NCBI RefSeq assembly: GCF_001469215.1
Contig: NZ_LOFH01000003.1
Coordinates: 186,001-250,000 of the forward strand
Origin: Pseudoalteromonas sp. H105
Lineage (GTDB): Bacteria > Pseudomonadota > Gammaproteobacteria > Enterobacterales > Alteromonadaceae
Direction: 5' to 3'
DNA length: 64,000 nt
The number at the start of each line of letters is the position of its first letter. Position 1 is the first letter of the stretch. The notes under the pieces were generated by a model. The model was not told where the DNA came from. It saw only the letters and a program-made list of their open reading frames with translations, and did no database searches. Below, piece by piece: positions 9,064 to 17,588 of the stretch. The position numbers were made by a program, and so were the translations under genes.

Positions 9064-10118
9064 TAAAACGGGCCTTTAAACCAGTTACCAGGAACATCGT
9101 GAAGAAATTCTTCATCTTCGGTCATAAATATTTCTCTATCAAGGAGTTCTGATACAGCTTTAGTAATCTCAGTTCTGGTTTTATAGTATTTTTTTGTTAA
9201 CCCAAAGCTCGTAGGTTCAGGGTAAGAGGGCAGTGCTATTCGCTTTATTGGTTTTTTTAAAGAACGAAAACATGCTTCATAAATTTTTGCTGAAATTTCA
9301 CTCGAGACAGAAAATGAGTTATGTCCTATGTCAGTGCATATACAGGTTTGAGTCTTATTGACTGAGTCATAAATAGTTTGCCAGTCTATATTCGTCGGTT
9401 CAGATATCTCAATTAATTCACAATTAACGCCATGTTTTTTAAGAAAGTCATGGCAGTGTATAGCTTCTAAAAGCATATAACTATTAGCGATAATAGTGAC
9501 ATCTTCACCTTCTTTGATTACTCTCGTTGTTTGCATGTTTGAGTTGTAATCGACACACGTTTCTTTGTCGATTTTTTGGTTATGCAGCCATCGATGTTCA
9601 AGGAAAATAGTTGGATTATTATCCATTATACTTTGATAAAGTAGCTGTCCTACATTATCAGTTAAGCTTGGAGTAACAACTTTTAACCCAGGGATATGTG
9701 CAAACCATGATTGCAAGCTTTGTTGATGAGTGGGCCCTTGGCCCCAGCCCCTACCTATGATTAAACGTATTGTTAAAGGTACCGTCATTTGCCCATTAAA
9801 CATGTAGTGCCACTTAGCGGCATTATTTACAAGTTGGTCCATGGCAAGCAAGAAAAAATCGACTCGTTGATGGGTCATTAATACACGTGTACCAGTAATA
9901 GCTGCGCCTATCCCTACACCCGTCATCGCATTTTCAGATGTTGGCATATCAAAGACACGGTCAGAGCCAAACTTTGATTGTAAGCCTGTGGTTGTACCGA
10001 AAATGGCTTTTGGATCATTGATACCTAACCCCATACAAATCATACTATTGTCTTCGGCCATGGCACAGTGTTGTGCTTGGTTTATTTCTTCAGCGAATGT
10101 TGTTGTTTTATTTTGCAT
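9063..10118 (-). CDS. E1-beta-like subunit of a ThDP-dependent 2-oxo acid dehydrogenase/transketolase-type enzyme
   Basis: The 351-residue protein matches the beta subunit of pyruvate or acetoin dehydrogenase E1. It has the Pyr-domain fold start (ICMGLGINDPKAIFG), PTSENAMTGVGIGAAITG, and a transketolase C-terminal domain (EGEDVTIIANSYML, CTDIGHNSFSVSSEI). It overlaps the alpha-subunit gene by 11 bases, so the two should form one enzyme. No lipoyl E2 or E3 gene is present in the window, which argues against a full dehydrogenase complex. The pair may instead transfer or release an activated aldehyde. Confidence 0.8.
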   Translation of the reverse strand: MQNKTTTFAEEINQAQHCAMAEDNSMICMGLGINDPKAIFGTTTGLQSKFGSDRVFDMPTSENAMTGVGIGAAITGTRVLMTHQRVDFFLLAMDQLVNNAAKWHYMFNGQMTVPLTIRLIIGRGWGQGPTHQQSLQSWFAHIPGLKVVTPSLTDNVGQLLYQSIMDNNPTIFLEHRWLHNQKIDKETCVDYNSNMQTTRVIKEGEDVTIIANSYMLLEAIHCHDFLKKHGVNCELIEISEPTNIDWQTIYDSVNKTQTCICTDIGHNSFSVSSEISAKIYEACFRSLKKPIKRIALPSYPEPTSFGLTKKYYKTRTEITKAVSELLDREIFMTEDEEFLHDVPGNWFKGPF

Positions 10119-11064
10119 AAAGAAACTCTTCGTTTAACTGTGGGTTTGGTAAAGGGCTGTTTTCAGCAAAAAGAAACGCATCATCTATTTCATTTTCTAT
10201 TTTGCTAACCATTTCGTTATGAGTTTTCTCGAAATGTTGATCTGCTGATAGTTCTGCGAATAATAATTTTAATGGATCTTTATCAAGCCATGTTTTAACT
10301 TCACCTGCAGCTCTGTAGTTTAAGTCATCATCAAAATTAGGACCGCAATGTTCTCTGTGACGATATGTATCGAGCTCTATGAGCGCAGGTCCATTATTCT
10401 TTCTAATATATTCGATAGCACTCTGAACAACATGGGTTAGTGGTATTAAAAGATTTCCATCAGCGTGAAAACTTTCCACTCCGATTGATTGCGCTAAATC
10501 CGTAATGCTTCTATTAGCTGGCTGACGAACTTCTAATGGGCTATACACTGAATAGCGATTATTCTCACAAATGAATAATATGGGAAGAGATTTAACTGCT
10601 GCAAAATTTAACGACTCGTAAAAAGCACCTTCCTCTGTTGCACCATCACCAAAATAACTTACGGTCAAAAAATTGCTTTTTTGTAGTTTTTGACTCAGCG
10701 CACTACCAACAGCCAGTGGTATACTATTGCCTACAATTGCAGTGCTAGCTATAAAACCGCAATCCAAGTCTGTTAAGTGCATAGAGCCACCTCTACCACC
10801 TGTGCAACCTGTAGCTTTGCCATATAATTCAGCTATCATTTTCTTTAATGATCCGCCTTTGGCTAGATAGTGTGCATGTGCTCTATGTGAACTGAAAGCC
10901 TTATCACCTTTAGATAAAAAATTAGAAACGACAACAGGTACTAACTCTTGGCCTATTGACAGATGTGTTGGACATCTCATCTCTTGCTCAGGGTAGCGTA
11001 AGGCTATCATTTCTTCTATTTTACGAATTCTTAATGATTCGAAATATGCATCAAGTTTTTTCAT
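10108..11064 (-). CDS. E1-alpha-like subunit, partner of the E1-beta-like protein
   Basis: This protein of about 318 residues carries the ThDP motif GDGATEEGAFYES, closing with CENNRYSVYSP, and the loop HRAHAHYLAKGG typical of PDH/acetoin dehydrogenase E1-alpha. I place the start at the ATG at 11064, which overlaps the methyltransferase stop as TAATG. An upstream in-frame TTG at 11079 is less likely. Together with E1-beta it should bind ThDP and decarboxylate a 2-oxo acid. The acceptor is unknown because no E2 is encoded nearby. Confidence 0.8.
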   Translation of the reverse strand: MKKLDAYFESLRIRKIEEMIALRYPEQEMRCPTHLSIGQELVPVVVSNFLSKGDKAFSSHRAHAHYLAKGGSLKKMIAELYGKATGCTGGRGGSMHLTDLDCGFIASTAIVGNSIPLAVGSALSQKLQKSNFLTVSYFGDGATEEGAFYESLNFAAVKSLPILFICENNRYSVYSPLEVRQPANRSITDLAQSIGVESFHADGNLLIPLTHVVQSAIEYIRKNNGPALIELDTYRHREHCGPNFDDDLNYRAAGEVKTWLDKDPLKLLFAELSADQHFEKTHNEMVSKIENEIDDAFLFAENSPLPNPQLNEEFLYAK

Positions 11065-11726
11065 TAGGGTATAAACCAATAAAAGTCGCCAGTGTAGCCT
11101 GTATCTTTAAAAAACTCTTTCCACTGATCAACATGCATCATTGTTTTGGCTGTTAGATTCCAGGCTTCCATGCGTTCTTTTTCTTGTTCATTTCTATATG
11201 CGTCAACAGTAATAAAAGCTTTAGCTCTAGAGACTCGCTCTATTTCTTGCAGTGCTTTTGCACAATTATTAAGATCTAAATTATGAATGGTATTAATTGA
11301 TATTACTGCATCAAAACTATTGTCTTCGAATGGTAATTCAGTAGCGCAACCTTGTTGCAATAAGTGCTTTACTTCCTGTTTGGCATTGTCTAATGCGTAA
11401 TGGGATATATCTATTCCACTTAATGTCATTTTTGGTAGCTGTTGTAAAATATCATAAAGCATGAATCCTTTTGCACAGCCTACGTCTAATAAACTGCTAC
11501 TTTCCTGTAGGCCAAAGTGCTTTATAAAGTCAGGCACAACTGGCTGCCAAAACCGTGAATGATAGTTAAAACCACCATAGCCGTGCTCTCTATCGCCATC
11601 AAAAAAATCCTTGTCAAATTGGCGCGCTATTGCTCTAACTGCTTCACTTTTGGCTTCTAATCTACCAGAAAGATCACGCTTGGACTTAGGATAATTTTTT
11701 AGTAAATCTATTTCTTGACCTATCAT
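11064..11726 (-). CDS. Class I SAM-dependent methyltransferase
   Basis: The 220-residue protein has motif I LLDVGCAKGFMLYD, the acidic SGIDISHYAL, and the post-motif FEDNSFDAVISINTIHNL, all typical of class I methyltransferases of the Methyltransf_11 type. It lies 7 bases after the dehydratase-like gene and overlaps E1-alpha by one base. The target (C, O or N of a sugar or acyl chain) is not evident. An N-terminal stretch of about 75 residues with HGYGGFNYHSRFW may recognise substrate. Confidence 0.8.
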   Translation of the reverse strand: MIGQEIDLLKNYPKSKRDLSGRLEAKSEAVRAIARQFDKDFFDGDREHGYGGFNYHSRFWQPVVPDFIKHFGLQESSSLLDVGCAKGFMLYDILQQLPKMTLSGIDISHYALDNAKQEVKHLLQQGCATELPFEDNSFDAVISINTIHNLDLNNCAKALQEIERVSRAKAFITVDAYRNEQEKERMEAWNLTAKTMMHVDQWKEFFKDTGYTGDFYWFIP

Positions 11727-11733
11727 GATTACC

Positions 11734-12729
11734 TCAAGGTTTGTGGATATAGTCGTGTTCTTGCTTGGCGAGTATATCTAAGTTTTGCTTCATCCAATAA
11801 ATTGTACGTTCTAAGCCATTTTCTAATGAGATAGAGTCTTGCCAATTTAGCTCGGAACGAATCTTTTTTGTGTCTAATAAATATGCGGCATCTTTTCCTA
11901 ATCGATCCTCAGTCGCTTGACACACTTGTTCAAATGGGAGTTTAAGCATATTGCAGATTGTTTCAACGAGTACTCGAATAGAGATCATTTTATCTGTTGA
12001 AATATGGTAAATATCACCATTTTTACCTTTTTCGCCAATAAGTTGGGTCGCTGAAGATACATCGTCTATATGTATAAATGATCGCGTTGAATGCCCTCCG
12101 CCATGTAGCTGTAATTTTTTGCCTAGTAGGGCATATAAAATAGTACGAGGGATTATGCGATAAAGCTGTTGGCCTTCGCCATAAACATTGGCCGCTCGTG
12201 TAAATACCACTGGAAAGTTATAAACATCTGCGAATGTATGTAGACTCATATCTGCTGCAGCACGGGAGACTGCATAAGGTGTACTGGGTTGGTAATTAGT
12301 ATGTTCTGGTACTAATCCGTTACAACTACCATACACTTCGGGTGTTGATATATGGATATATTTATCAAGGAAATCGAATTGTCTAAGAGCATTGTGTAAT
12401 TTAATCGTTGAAACAGCGTTAGTCATAAACCAATGTTCTGGATATTGCCAGCTTTGACCAACCATACTCTGGGCTGCAAAGTTATATATTTTTTTTATTT
12501 TTTTTTGTTTAACGATATCAATAATTTTTTGCAGATGATGATTTATATCCAGTTGACTAAATTGCAATTTATCTGCATTTTTTTGCCAACTATATGGGAG
12601 TAATGCTGAATTAGGTTCTGGTGAGCGACTAACAGCAATAATTTGCTGCTCATTTTTTAGCATATGCGCACAAAATGATGCTCCCGAAAATGAATTGCTT
12701 CCTAAAACTAAAATTGATGAGTCATTCAT
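11734..12729 (-). CDS. NAD-dependent sugar epimerase/dehydratase (GDP-mannose or dTDP-glucose 4,6-dehydratase-like)
   Basis: This 331-residue extended SDR begins with VLGSNSFSGASF (GxxxxxG cofactor loop) and has FAAQSMVGQSW, the catalytic STPEVYGS region and YAVSRAAADM. The normally invariant YxxxK lysine is an arginine in this reading (YAVSR). It ends with RSFIHIDDV, a nucleotide-sugar-binding segment. It likely dehydrates or epimerises an activated sugar such as an NDP-heptose. It is the fifth gene of the operon and lies 3 bases after the putative glycosyltransferase. Confidence 0.75.
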   Translation of the reverse strand: MNDSSILVLGSNSFSGASFCAHMLKNEQQIIAVSRSPEPNSALLPYSWQKNADKLQFSQLDINHHLQKIIDIVKQKKIKKIYNFAAQSMVGQSWQYPEHWFMTNAVSTIKLHNALRQFDFLDKYIHISTPEVYGSCNGLVPEHTNYQPSTPYAVSRAAADMSLHTFADVYNFPVVFTRAANVYGEGQQLYRIIPRTILYALLGKKLQLHGGGHSTRSFIHIDDVSSATQLIGEKGKNGDIYHISTDKMISIRVLVETICNMLKLPFEQVCQATEDRLGKDAAYLLDTKKIRSELNWQDSISLENGLERTIYWMKQNLDILAKQEHDYIHKP

Positions 12730-12732
12730 AGT

Positions 12733-14007
12733 TTAGATTGCCGCCTTGTTTATTTTATTTTCAAGAACAGAAAATTGAGTTTGAATATTTTCAAATGAAT
12801 CATCCATCCATGCATTTATTTGAAATCCATTATCATTAAAGAAATGATTTTCCCCAACTTCAAAGAAGTGCATGCTATTAGTCCTATCTGATAGATTTGG
12901 AATTTCATTCGAACACCATCTAAAAATAATTGAACGAGCCCCTTCAAGATAGCTGATTGGATAAAGAGGACCATTGTCAACACCCATATTGATATACGCT
13001 TGATGGTACAAGGCGAGCCTGATACTTAAATCGACAGCTGCAATGGGGTACATTGTTAGCGATTGATACTTTTCTTCTAGAGGCTCACTTACTTTATAAG
13101 TGTCTCTAATAATTAGCGGAAAATATTCATTCATGTCTAGAGATAATGCAAAATCAAGCCATGCTGTTGTATTGCTATTTCTGTGCTCGGAGTTTGCCCA
13201 GTATTCTCTCAATGTAATAGTTATTAGCTTTTTTTTGCCCACGTTATGTCGTATGAAATCATTAACAATAGTATAAGCTTGTTGTGGAGGTGCTAAGTTA
13301 CTTAATTTAATATTTTGATCAGCATAAGATTTTAATAATTTAAAATCTCCAGCTGCTTGTCTAGGATTCTCAAAGTAGTTATTAGGATATATGCTAGGGT
13401 TCAGGCTTTTATAGTATACAAGGCTACTTTGCGAAATCGGCTGATCAATACCTATACATGAGGCAAGACAATTAAATATTGGTTTGATAAGTTTTTCGAT
13501 TCGCCATTTAGTATCAGCGTTATCGTGATAGATGTTTAGTCCAGGCTTATCTTCAATATTGCTGGGAACAATCACAAATTGAATATTTTTTTTATTTTGT
13601 TTTTTTCGTTCTATTTCAGCTAAAACGACAAAGGTAGTTACATCAAAGCAGGGTAAATTATATGAAAGATCATAAAAAGCATATAATGTGGATTCAATAT
13701 CAATATTAAATTGCATTTGTATACATGGAGTGAGCTTACCACTCATGTGGTTGAAAAAAGAACATTGACTAGTGGTAATACCAATTTTATTTAAGGATTG
13801 TAATATATCAAAGACAAACTCCGAACAAATGACCACCTGGAGCGTATGTTTTTTTTCTAGCTTTGATAATTCTTCTAATGATTTTGCAGGCGTACCTTTG
13901 AATGATTCGCCACCATTCGTACAAGCAAAAATATTATTGTCGGTATTATATTCAGAATTGATAAACATTTCTGTTGAGGCTGTAATTCCATAGACAATTG
14001 TGGTCAT
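12733..14007 (-). CDS. Hypothetical protein, candidate GT-B glycosyltransferase
   Basis: I do not recognise this 424-residue protein with certainty. Residues 1 to about 90 look like a small nucleotide-binding domain (IVYGITASTEMFI, then LQVVICSEFVFDIL). The C-terminal 290 residues contain LITITLREYW, FPLIIRDTY and NMGVDNGPLYPISYLEGA, which resembles the donor-binding half of GT-B enzymes such as heptosyltransferases. If so, it could attach the sugar made by this operon. It shares one base with the SIS gene stop (TAATG). It is rich in Asn, Ile and Lys with long A/T runs, as in transferred surface loci. Confidence 0.55.
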   Translation of the reverse strand: MTTIVYGITASTEMFINSEYNTDNNIFACTNGGESFKGTPAKSLEELSKLEKKHTLQVVICSEFVFDILQSLNKIGITTSQCSFFNHMSGKLTPCIQMQFNIDIESTLYAFYDLSYNLPCFDVTTFVVLAEIERKKQNKKNIQFVIVPSNIEDKPGLNIYHDNADTKWRIEKLIKPIFNCLASCIGIDQPISQSSLVYYKSLNPSIYPNNYFENPRQAAGDFKLLKSYADQNIKLSNLAPPQQAYTIVNDFIRHNVGKKKLITITLREYWANSEHRNSNTTAWLDFALSLDMNEYFPLIIRDTYKVSEPLEEKYQSLTMYPIAAVDLSIRLALYHQAYINMGVDNGPLYPISYLEGARSIIFRWCSNEIPNLSDRTNSMHFFEVGENHFFNDNGFQINAWMDDSFENIQTQFSVLENKINKAAI

Positions 14008-14615
14008 TAATCAGCCTCACTTAATGCATTGTATAGAGCTTTCATTAAAATATGCCCGACAATAACTTGGGTATCTTCTGATATTTGCATATCTTGGACT
14101 TCGAAATGGAAAACCTGGTCAAGCATTGATTTAACTTTACCACCAGAGAACCCTAAAATGCCCACAGTTTTCATGCCAATGTCGAGTGCTTGTTGAGTCG
14201 CCCTAATTATATTTTCAGAGTTCCCGCTACCAGATAAAACCAGTAAGATATCATTGCTGTTTGCTTTTACTTTCAGCTGATGAGCAAAAATATTTTCATA
14301 ACCAATATCATTGCCTAGGCAAGTTAAAACAGAGCTATTTGCCGGTAATGCCTCAACTTTTAATGCATTACCTTCTGGACTTATACCAAATGTAAAGTCA
14401 TTTGCAAGGTGGATAGCATTTGCTGCTGAGCCGCCATTACCACATAAATATAAACTGCCGTTATTTGCCTTCATAGTAAGTAAGGCATCAACAAGACTCT
14501 TAACTTGTTCACTGTCTAACTGTTTTAATACATTCGTTAGAGTGTTTATATAGTTTGTTGTCAGGTTTTTCACTGAATCATTGGATATAGTGGTTGCAGA
14601 TTGGTTGTTTGTCAT
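14007..14615 (-). CDS. SIS-domain sugar isomerase, GmhA-like
   Basis: The protein is about 202 residues from the ATG at 14615. That ATG has the ribosome site AGAGAAG and overlaps the epimerase stop as ATGA, so it is preferred over the in-frame ATG at 14636. It matches sedoheptulose-7-phosphate isomerases in LYLCGNGGSAANAIHLANDF and VLSGSGNSENIIRA. The positions of the E. coli GmhA catalytic pair Glu65 and His180 appear to be Asp and Gln here by hand alignment, so the reaction may differ. It would feed heptose phosphates to the HldE-like enzyme. Confidence 0.75.
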   Translation of the reverse strand: MTNNQSATTISNDSVKNLTTNYINTLTNVLKQLDSEQVKSLVDALLTMKANNGSLYLCGNGGSAANAIHLANDFTFGISPEGNALKVEALPANSSVLTCLGNDIGYENIFAHQLKVKANSNDILLVLSGSGNSENIIRATQQALDIGMKTVGILGFSGGKVKSMLDQVFHFEVQDMQISEDTQVIVGHILMKALYNALSEAD

Positions 14616-15559
14616 AAAACTTCTCTTTGCATCCATTTAAGGTTGTAAAAATGGTCTTCATCCTTAAGTAAGCCTTGTTTATAAGCTGCGATAATTTCAG
14701 AGATTGCTGTGTCGACGCTTTTATTCGGTGTAAAACCGGTCGATAGTAATTTATCTGAATTAATACGGTAGCAACGAGGGTCATTTGAAGGGGTAACTTC
14801 AATCTCACATGCTATCTTGGCCTGTACCATTTTTGCTATATCCATAATTGAGATATTTTCAAACCCTGCATTAAATATACCCGAGACTTTCTCTGGATTA
14901 TCCAGCATATAAATATAAAGATCAGTAATATCGTCAATATGAATATTTGGTCTGACTTGATCGCCGCCAAACACTGTAATTTTTCCATTTTTAAGAGCTT
15001 GCATTGTCAGCATATTGACAGAGACATCTAAGCGCATCCGTTTAGATAAGCCGCATACAGTTGCTGGGCGTACAATTTGAACTGCCATGTCGTCGGCGTA
15101 ACTAAGAAGTACACGCTCTGCAACCATTTTCGTTTTGTTGTATTCAGAAATAGGCTCAAGCGTTAAGTCCTCAGTTACTTGCTCTTCATCTTTAACGCCG
15201 TAAACGCTACCCGATGACGCATAAATAAACTGTTTTATTCCACAGCGTTTAGCTTTGTCAGCTAAACGCATTGTTGCCAGTGCGCTTACTTCCCATGTTA
15301 ATTTAGGGTTTAAATCACCACATGGATCGTTAGCAATAGAAGCAAGATGAATAATAGAATCCACACCGTCTAAATTAATTGTGTCGGTATCGCGCACATC
15401 ACCTTTGATCACTGTAATATTTTTATGAGGCGGTAAGAAATTACCAAACCATTGGATATCAAACGCGATTACGCTATGGCCTAAGGCCAGTAGTTTTGGA
15501 ACCAGTACAGTTCCTTTATAGCCAGTTGCACCGGTAACTAATATTGTTTTTGGATTCAT
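14612..15559 (-). CDS. NAD-dependent nucleotide-sugar epimerase
   Basis: This 315-residue extended SDR has the cofactor loop VTGATGYKGTVL, the serine-rich strand YASSGSVYG, the active-site YNKTK (YxxxK) and VRPATVCG, as in UDP-glucose 4-epimerase relatives. RPNIHIDDITD is the substrate-side signature. It should epimerise or dehydrate a nucleotide sugar. A 68-base gap separates it from the SpsF-like gene upstream, and the start is preceded by AGAG. The specific sugar is not known. Confidence 0.8.
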   Translation of the reverse strand: MNPKTILVTGATGYKGTVLVPKLLALGHSVIAFDIQWFGNFLPPHKNITVIKGDVRDTDTINLDGVDSIIHLASIANDPCGDLNPKLTWEVSALATMRLADKAKRCGIKQFIYASSGSVYGVKDEEQVTEDLTLEPISEYNKTKMVAERVLLSYADDMAVQIVRPATVCGLSKRMRLDVSVNMLTMQALKNGKITVFGGDQVRPNIHIDDITDLYIYMLDNPEKVSGIFNAGFENISIMDIAKMVQAKIACEIEVTPSNDPRCYRINSDKLLSTGFTPNKSVDTAISEIIAAYKQGLLKDEDHFYNLKWMQREVL

Positions 15560-15627
15560 TTAATATTCTCTAATTCTTTGGTAGTCATAAATATAATGTT
15601 CAATGACATACAATTATTATGCCTAAC

Positions 15628-16353
15628 TTAGGTAGATTTTTGCTCTACGTGTTTATTTATATCGGTGAGATGAGGATTTTCCTTTAATGTTTTTATTAAA
15701 TCATTATAAGAAAAATCAACGTTATTCAAAAAATGATCATAAACAGCGGTAATGGCTTTGTAATCATCTGGTTCATCAAGTGTGAGGCGAAAGTGGCTAT
15801 AATCTTCGTATGCACTGAACGTGTGGGTCGTGATTGTATTAAATTTTGCCATGCCTAAAGTAACATGCTCACGATCGTTGGCTGATGTGGCTTTTAGATG
15901 CGTATTCTTTAGTAAGTCGAATGAAAATGCACAGCAATCCAGCCCTCTAGGATAGCCACTGTGAGGACCCAAACTTACCATGTCATAGTTTTGACTCATT
16001 CTTTCTTTAATTACTTTATTACATAGTTCTTCATCAATCAGTGGGCAATCACTGGTTAACCTAACTATGGTTGTAGATGATTGAGCATCATAGTGTTTAG
16101 CTGCTAAGTAATAGCGGCTTAGTACATCTTGTGTATCTCCTTGGTAGGTTTTAACATTTAGCTTCGTACACAAATCTAAGATTGGCTGCTCTGTACCATC
16201 ATTCGTGGTTGCGACAATGATTTTATCGTGCCAGCTTGGTAAGCGTTCAAGCATAATTTGTAACACCGGCTTACCACACAGCGGTAACATAACTTTGGCA
16301 GGCAATCTGGTTGATGTCATACGTGCTTGAATTATTATTAATACATCAGACAT
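15628..16353 (-). CDS. SpsF-like cytidylyltransferase
   Basis: The 241-residue protein opens with IIIQARMTSTRLPAKVMLP, the nucleotide-binding signature of the SpsF/COG1861 group, and has VRLTSDCPLID for metal binding. SpsF-like proteins commonly accompany pseudaminic or legionaminic acid genes. It may supply the CMP-sugar activation step, since no NeuA/PseF-type CMP synthetase is visible in this window. It is the first gene of the minus-strand operon and is divergent from pseI. The actual nucleotide and sugar are inferred. Confidence 0.75.
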   Translation of the reverse strand: MSDVLIIIQARMTSTRLPAKVMLPLCGKPVLQIMLERLPSWHDKIIVATTNDGTEQPILDLCTKLNVKTYQGDTQDVLSRYYLAAKHYDAQSSTTIVRLTSDCPLIDEELCNKVIKERMSQNYDMVSLGPHSGYPRGLDCCAFSFDLLKNTHLKATSANDREHVTLGMAKFNTITTHTFSAYEDYSHFRLTLDEPDDYKAITAVYDHFLNNVDFSYNDLIKTLKENPHLTDINKHVEQKST

Positions 16354-16385
16354 GGTCGTTAGTTATTGTAATTATTATTGAGATA

Positions 16386-16394
16386 AATATAGCA
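16386..16394 (-). promoter_or_regulatory. Candidate extended -10 promoter for the minus-strand glycan operon
   Basis: Read on the minus strand, the sequence is TGCTATATT, an extended -10 element 33 bases before the ATG at 16353. No convincing -35 box was found. This is the only plausible start for the 17-gene operon in the 185-base divergent spacer. Confidence 0.35.
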
Positions 16395-16480
16395 AATCAT
16401 TACACTCTTGCACATAATTTAAAAGTTAAAACCCTTTTGGATCAATATGGTTTATCAAGTTGTAAGCCATTGTAGATTAT

Positions 16481-16500
16481 TAGGTATAAATTTTGCTTTG
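16481..16500 (+). promoter_or_regulatory. Sigma-54 promoter upstream of pseI
   Basis: The sequence AGGTATAAATTTTGCTTT has GG at 16483-16484 and GC at 16495-16496, exactly 10 bases apart, with a consensus TTGCTT -12 element. It lies about 43 bases before the pseI ATG. It would place the pseI unit under RpoN and a FlrA- or FlrC-type activator. Confidence 0.6.
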
Positions 16501-16538
16501 ATTTAAAGATTTTTGACAGTGCAATTTAAGGAGCGCAA

Positions 16539-17588
16539 ATGGCGTTTAATTCTGAAATTACCATCGATGGTAGAAAAATTGGGCCAGGTCATCCTGTGTA
16601 TATTATTGCCGAAATGTCAGCAAACCATGGTCAAAATTTAGAGCAGGCGAAAGCGTTAGTTAGAGCTGCAAAAGATGCCGGTGCGGATGCGATAAAGTTA
16701 CAAACTTACCGCGCGGATACATTAACAATGGATTGTAAATTACCGCATTTTGAAGCAGCTGGTCCATGGCAAGGACAATATTTATATGATTTATACGAAG
16801 GGGCATTTATGCCTTGGGATTTTCACGGCCCTTTAATTCAGCTAGCGAATGAAATCGGTATCACTATTTTTTCTTCACCATTTGATGATTCTGCTGTCGA
16901 ATTATTGGAATCTTTTGATTCACCAGCCTATAAAATAGCTTCACCAGAGTTGATCGATCATGATCTCATTCGAAAAGTGGCTACAACAGGCAAGCCGGTA
17001 ATTATGTCAACAGGTGGAGCAACGCTTGCTGAAATTGACGAAGCTGTGAAAATCGCTCACCAAGCAGGCATAAAGGATTTAGCTATATTAAAATGTACTA
17101 GTAGCTACCCAGCTCCCCCTGAAAGTATTAATTTGAAAACAATCCCTCACTTAGCAGACCTTTTTAAAGTACCAATAGGCTTATCGGATCACACTTTAGG
17201 TAATCATGTACCTGTTGCATCTGTCGCTATGGGGGCGACAATTATAGAAAAGCACTTTGTGATGAGTAAAGATGATGAAACGGCAGATAGTTTTTTTTCT
17301 ATGACACCAGATGAACTTGAAGATTTAGTTCAAGGAGTCAGGCAAGTTGAGTTGGCTCTTGGGAATGTACACTTCCCTAGTGAGCCCAGTAAAGCAAGGC
17401 GTTGTCTATTTGCCGCGAGGGATATTGCTGTCGGGGAAGTGTTAAGCAAAGATAATGTGGTCAATCTAAGGCCGGGTGTGGGTGAGTTAATGCCAAAGGA
17501 TTTAGGGTTTATCACAGGTAGAATAGCAACACACTCAATAAAAAAAGGCATGCCACTGACTTGGCAACACGTAGGAGCGATTAAATGA
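16539..17588 (+). CDS. pseI: Pseudaminic acid synthase (NeuB family)
   Basis: This 349-residue enzyme condenses 2,4-diacetamido-2,4,6-trideoxy-L-altrose with phosphoenolpyruvate to give pseudaminic acid. It has the NeuB barrel with YIIAEMSANHGQNLEQAK, DAIKLQTYRADTLTMD, GLSDHTLG and ATIIEKHFVM, and a C-terminal antifreeze-like SAF domain from about residue 290. The wording fits PseI better than sialic or legionaminic synthases. A strong ribosome site AAGGAG precedes the ATG. It leads the plus-strand unit and overlaps the next gene by 4 bases (ATGA). Confidence 0.9.
   Translation: MAFNSEITIDGRKIGPGHPVYIIAEMSANHGQNLEQAKALVRAAKDAGADAIKLQTYRADTLTMDCKLPHFEAAGPWQGQYLYDLYEGAFMPWDFHGPLIQLANEIGITIFSSPFDDSAVELLESFDSPAYKIASPELIDHDLIRKVATTGKPVIMSTGGATLAEIDEAVKIAHQAGIKDLAILKCTSSYPAPPESINLKTIPHLADLFKVPIGLSDHTLGNHVPVASVAMGATIIEKHFVMSKDDETADSFFSMTPDELEDLVQGVRQVELALGNVHFPSEPSKARRCLFAARDIAVGEVLSKDNVVNLRPGVGELMPKDLGFITGRIATHSIKKGMPLTWQHVGAIK

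Noticed and set aside
11064..11079. Earlier TTG start for the E1-alpha-like gene
   Set aside because: The ATG at 11064 gives a normal start and a TAATG overlap typical of this operon; no ribosome site supports the TTG.
15604..15624. Sigma-54-like AGGCATAATAATTGTAT on the minus strand before the epimerase gene
   Set aside because: The invariant GC of the -12 box is GT, so I did not call it a promoter.
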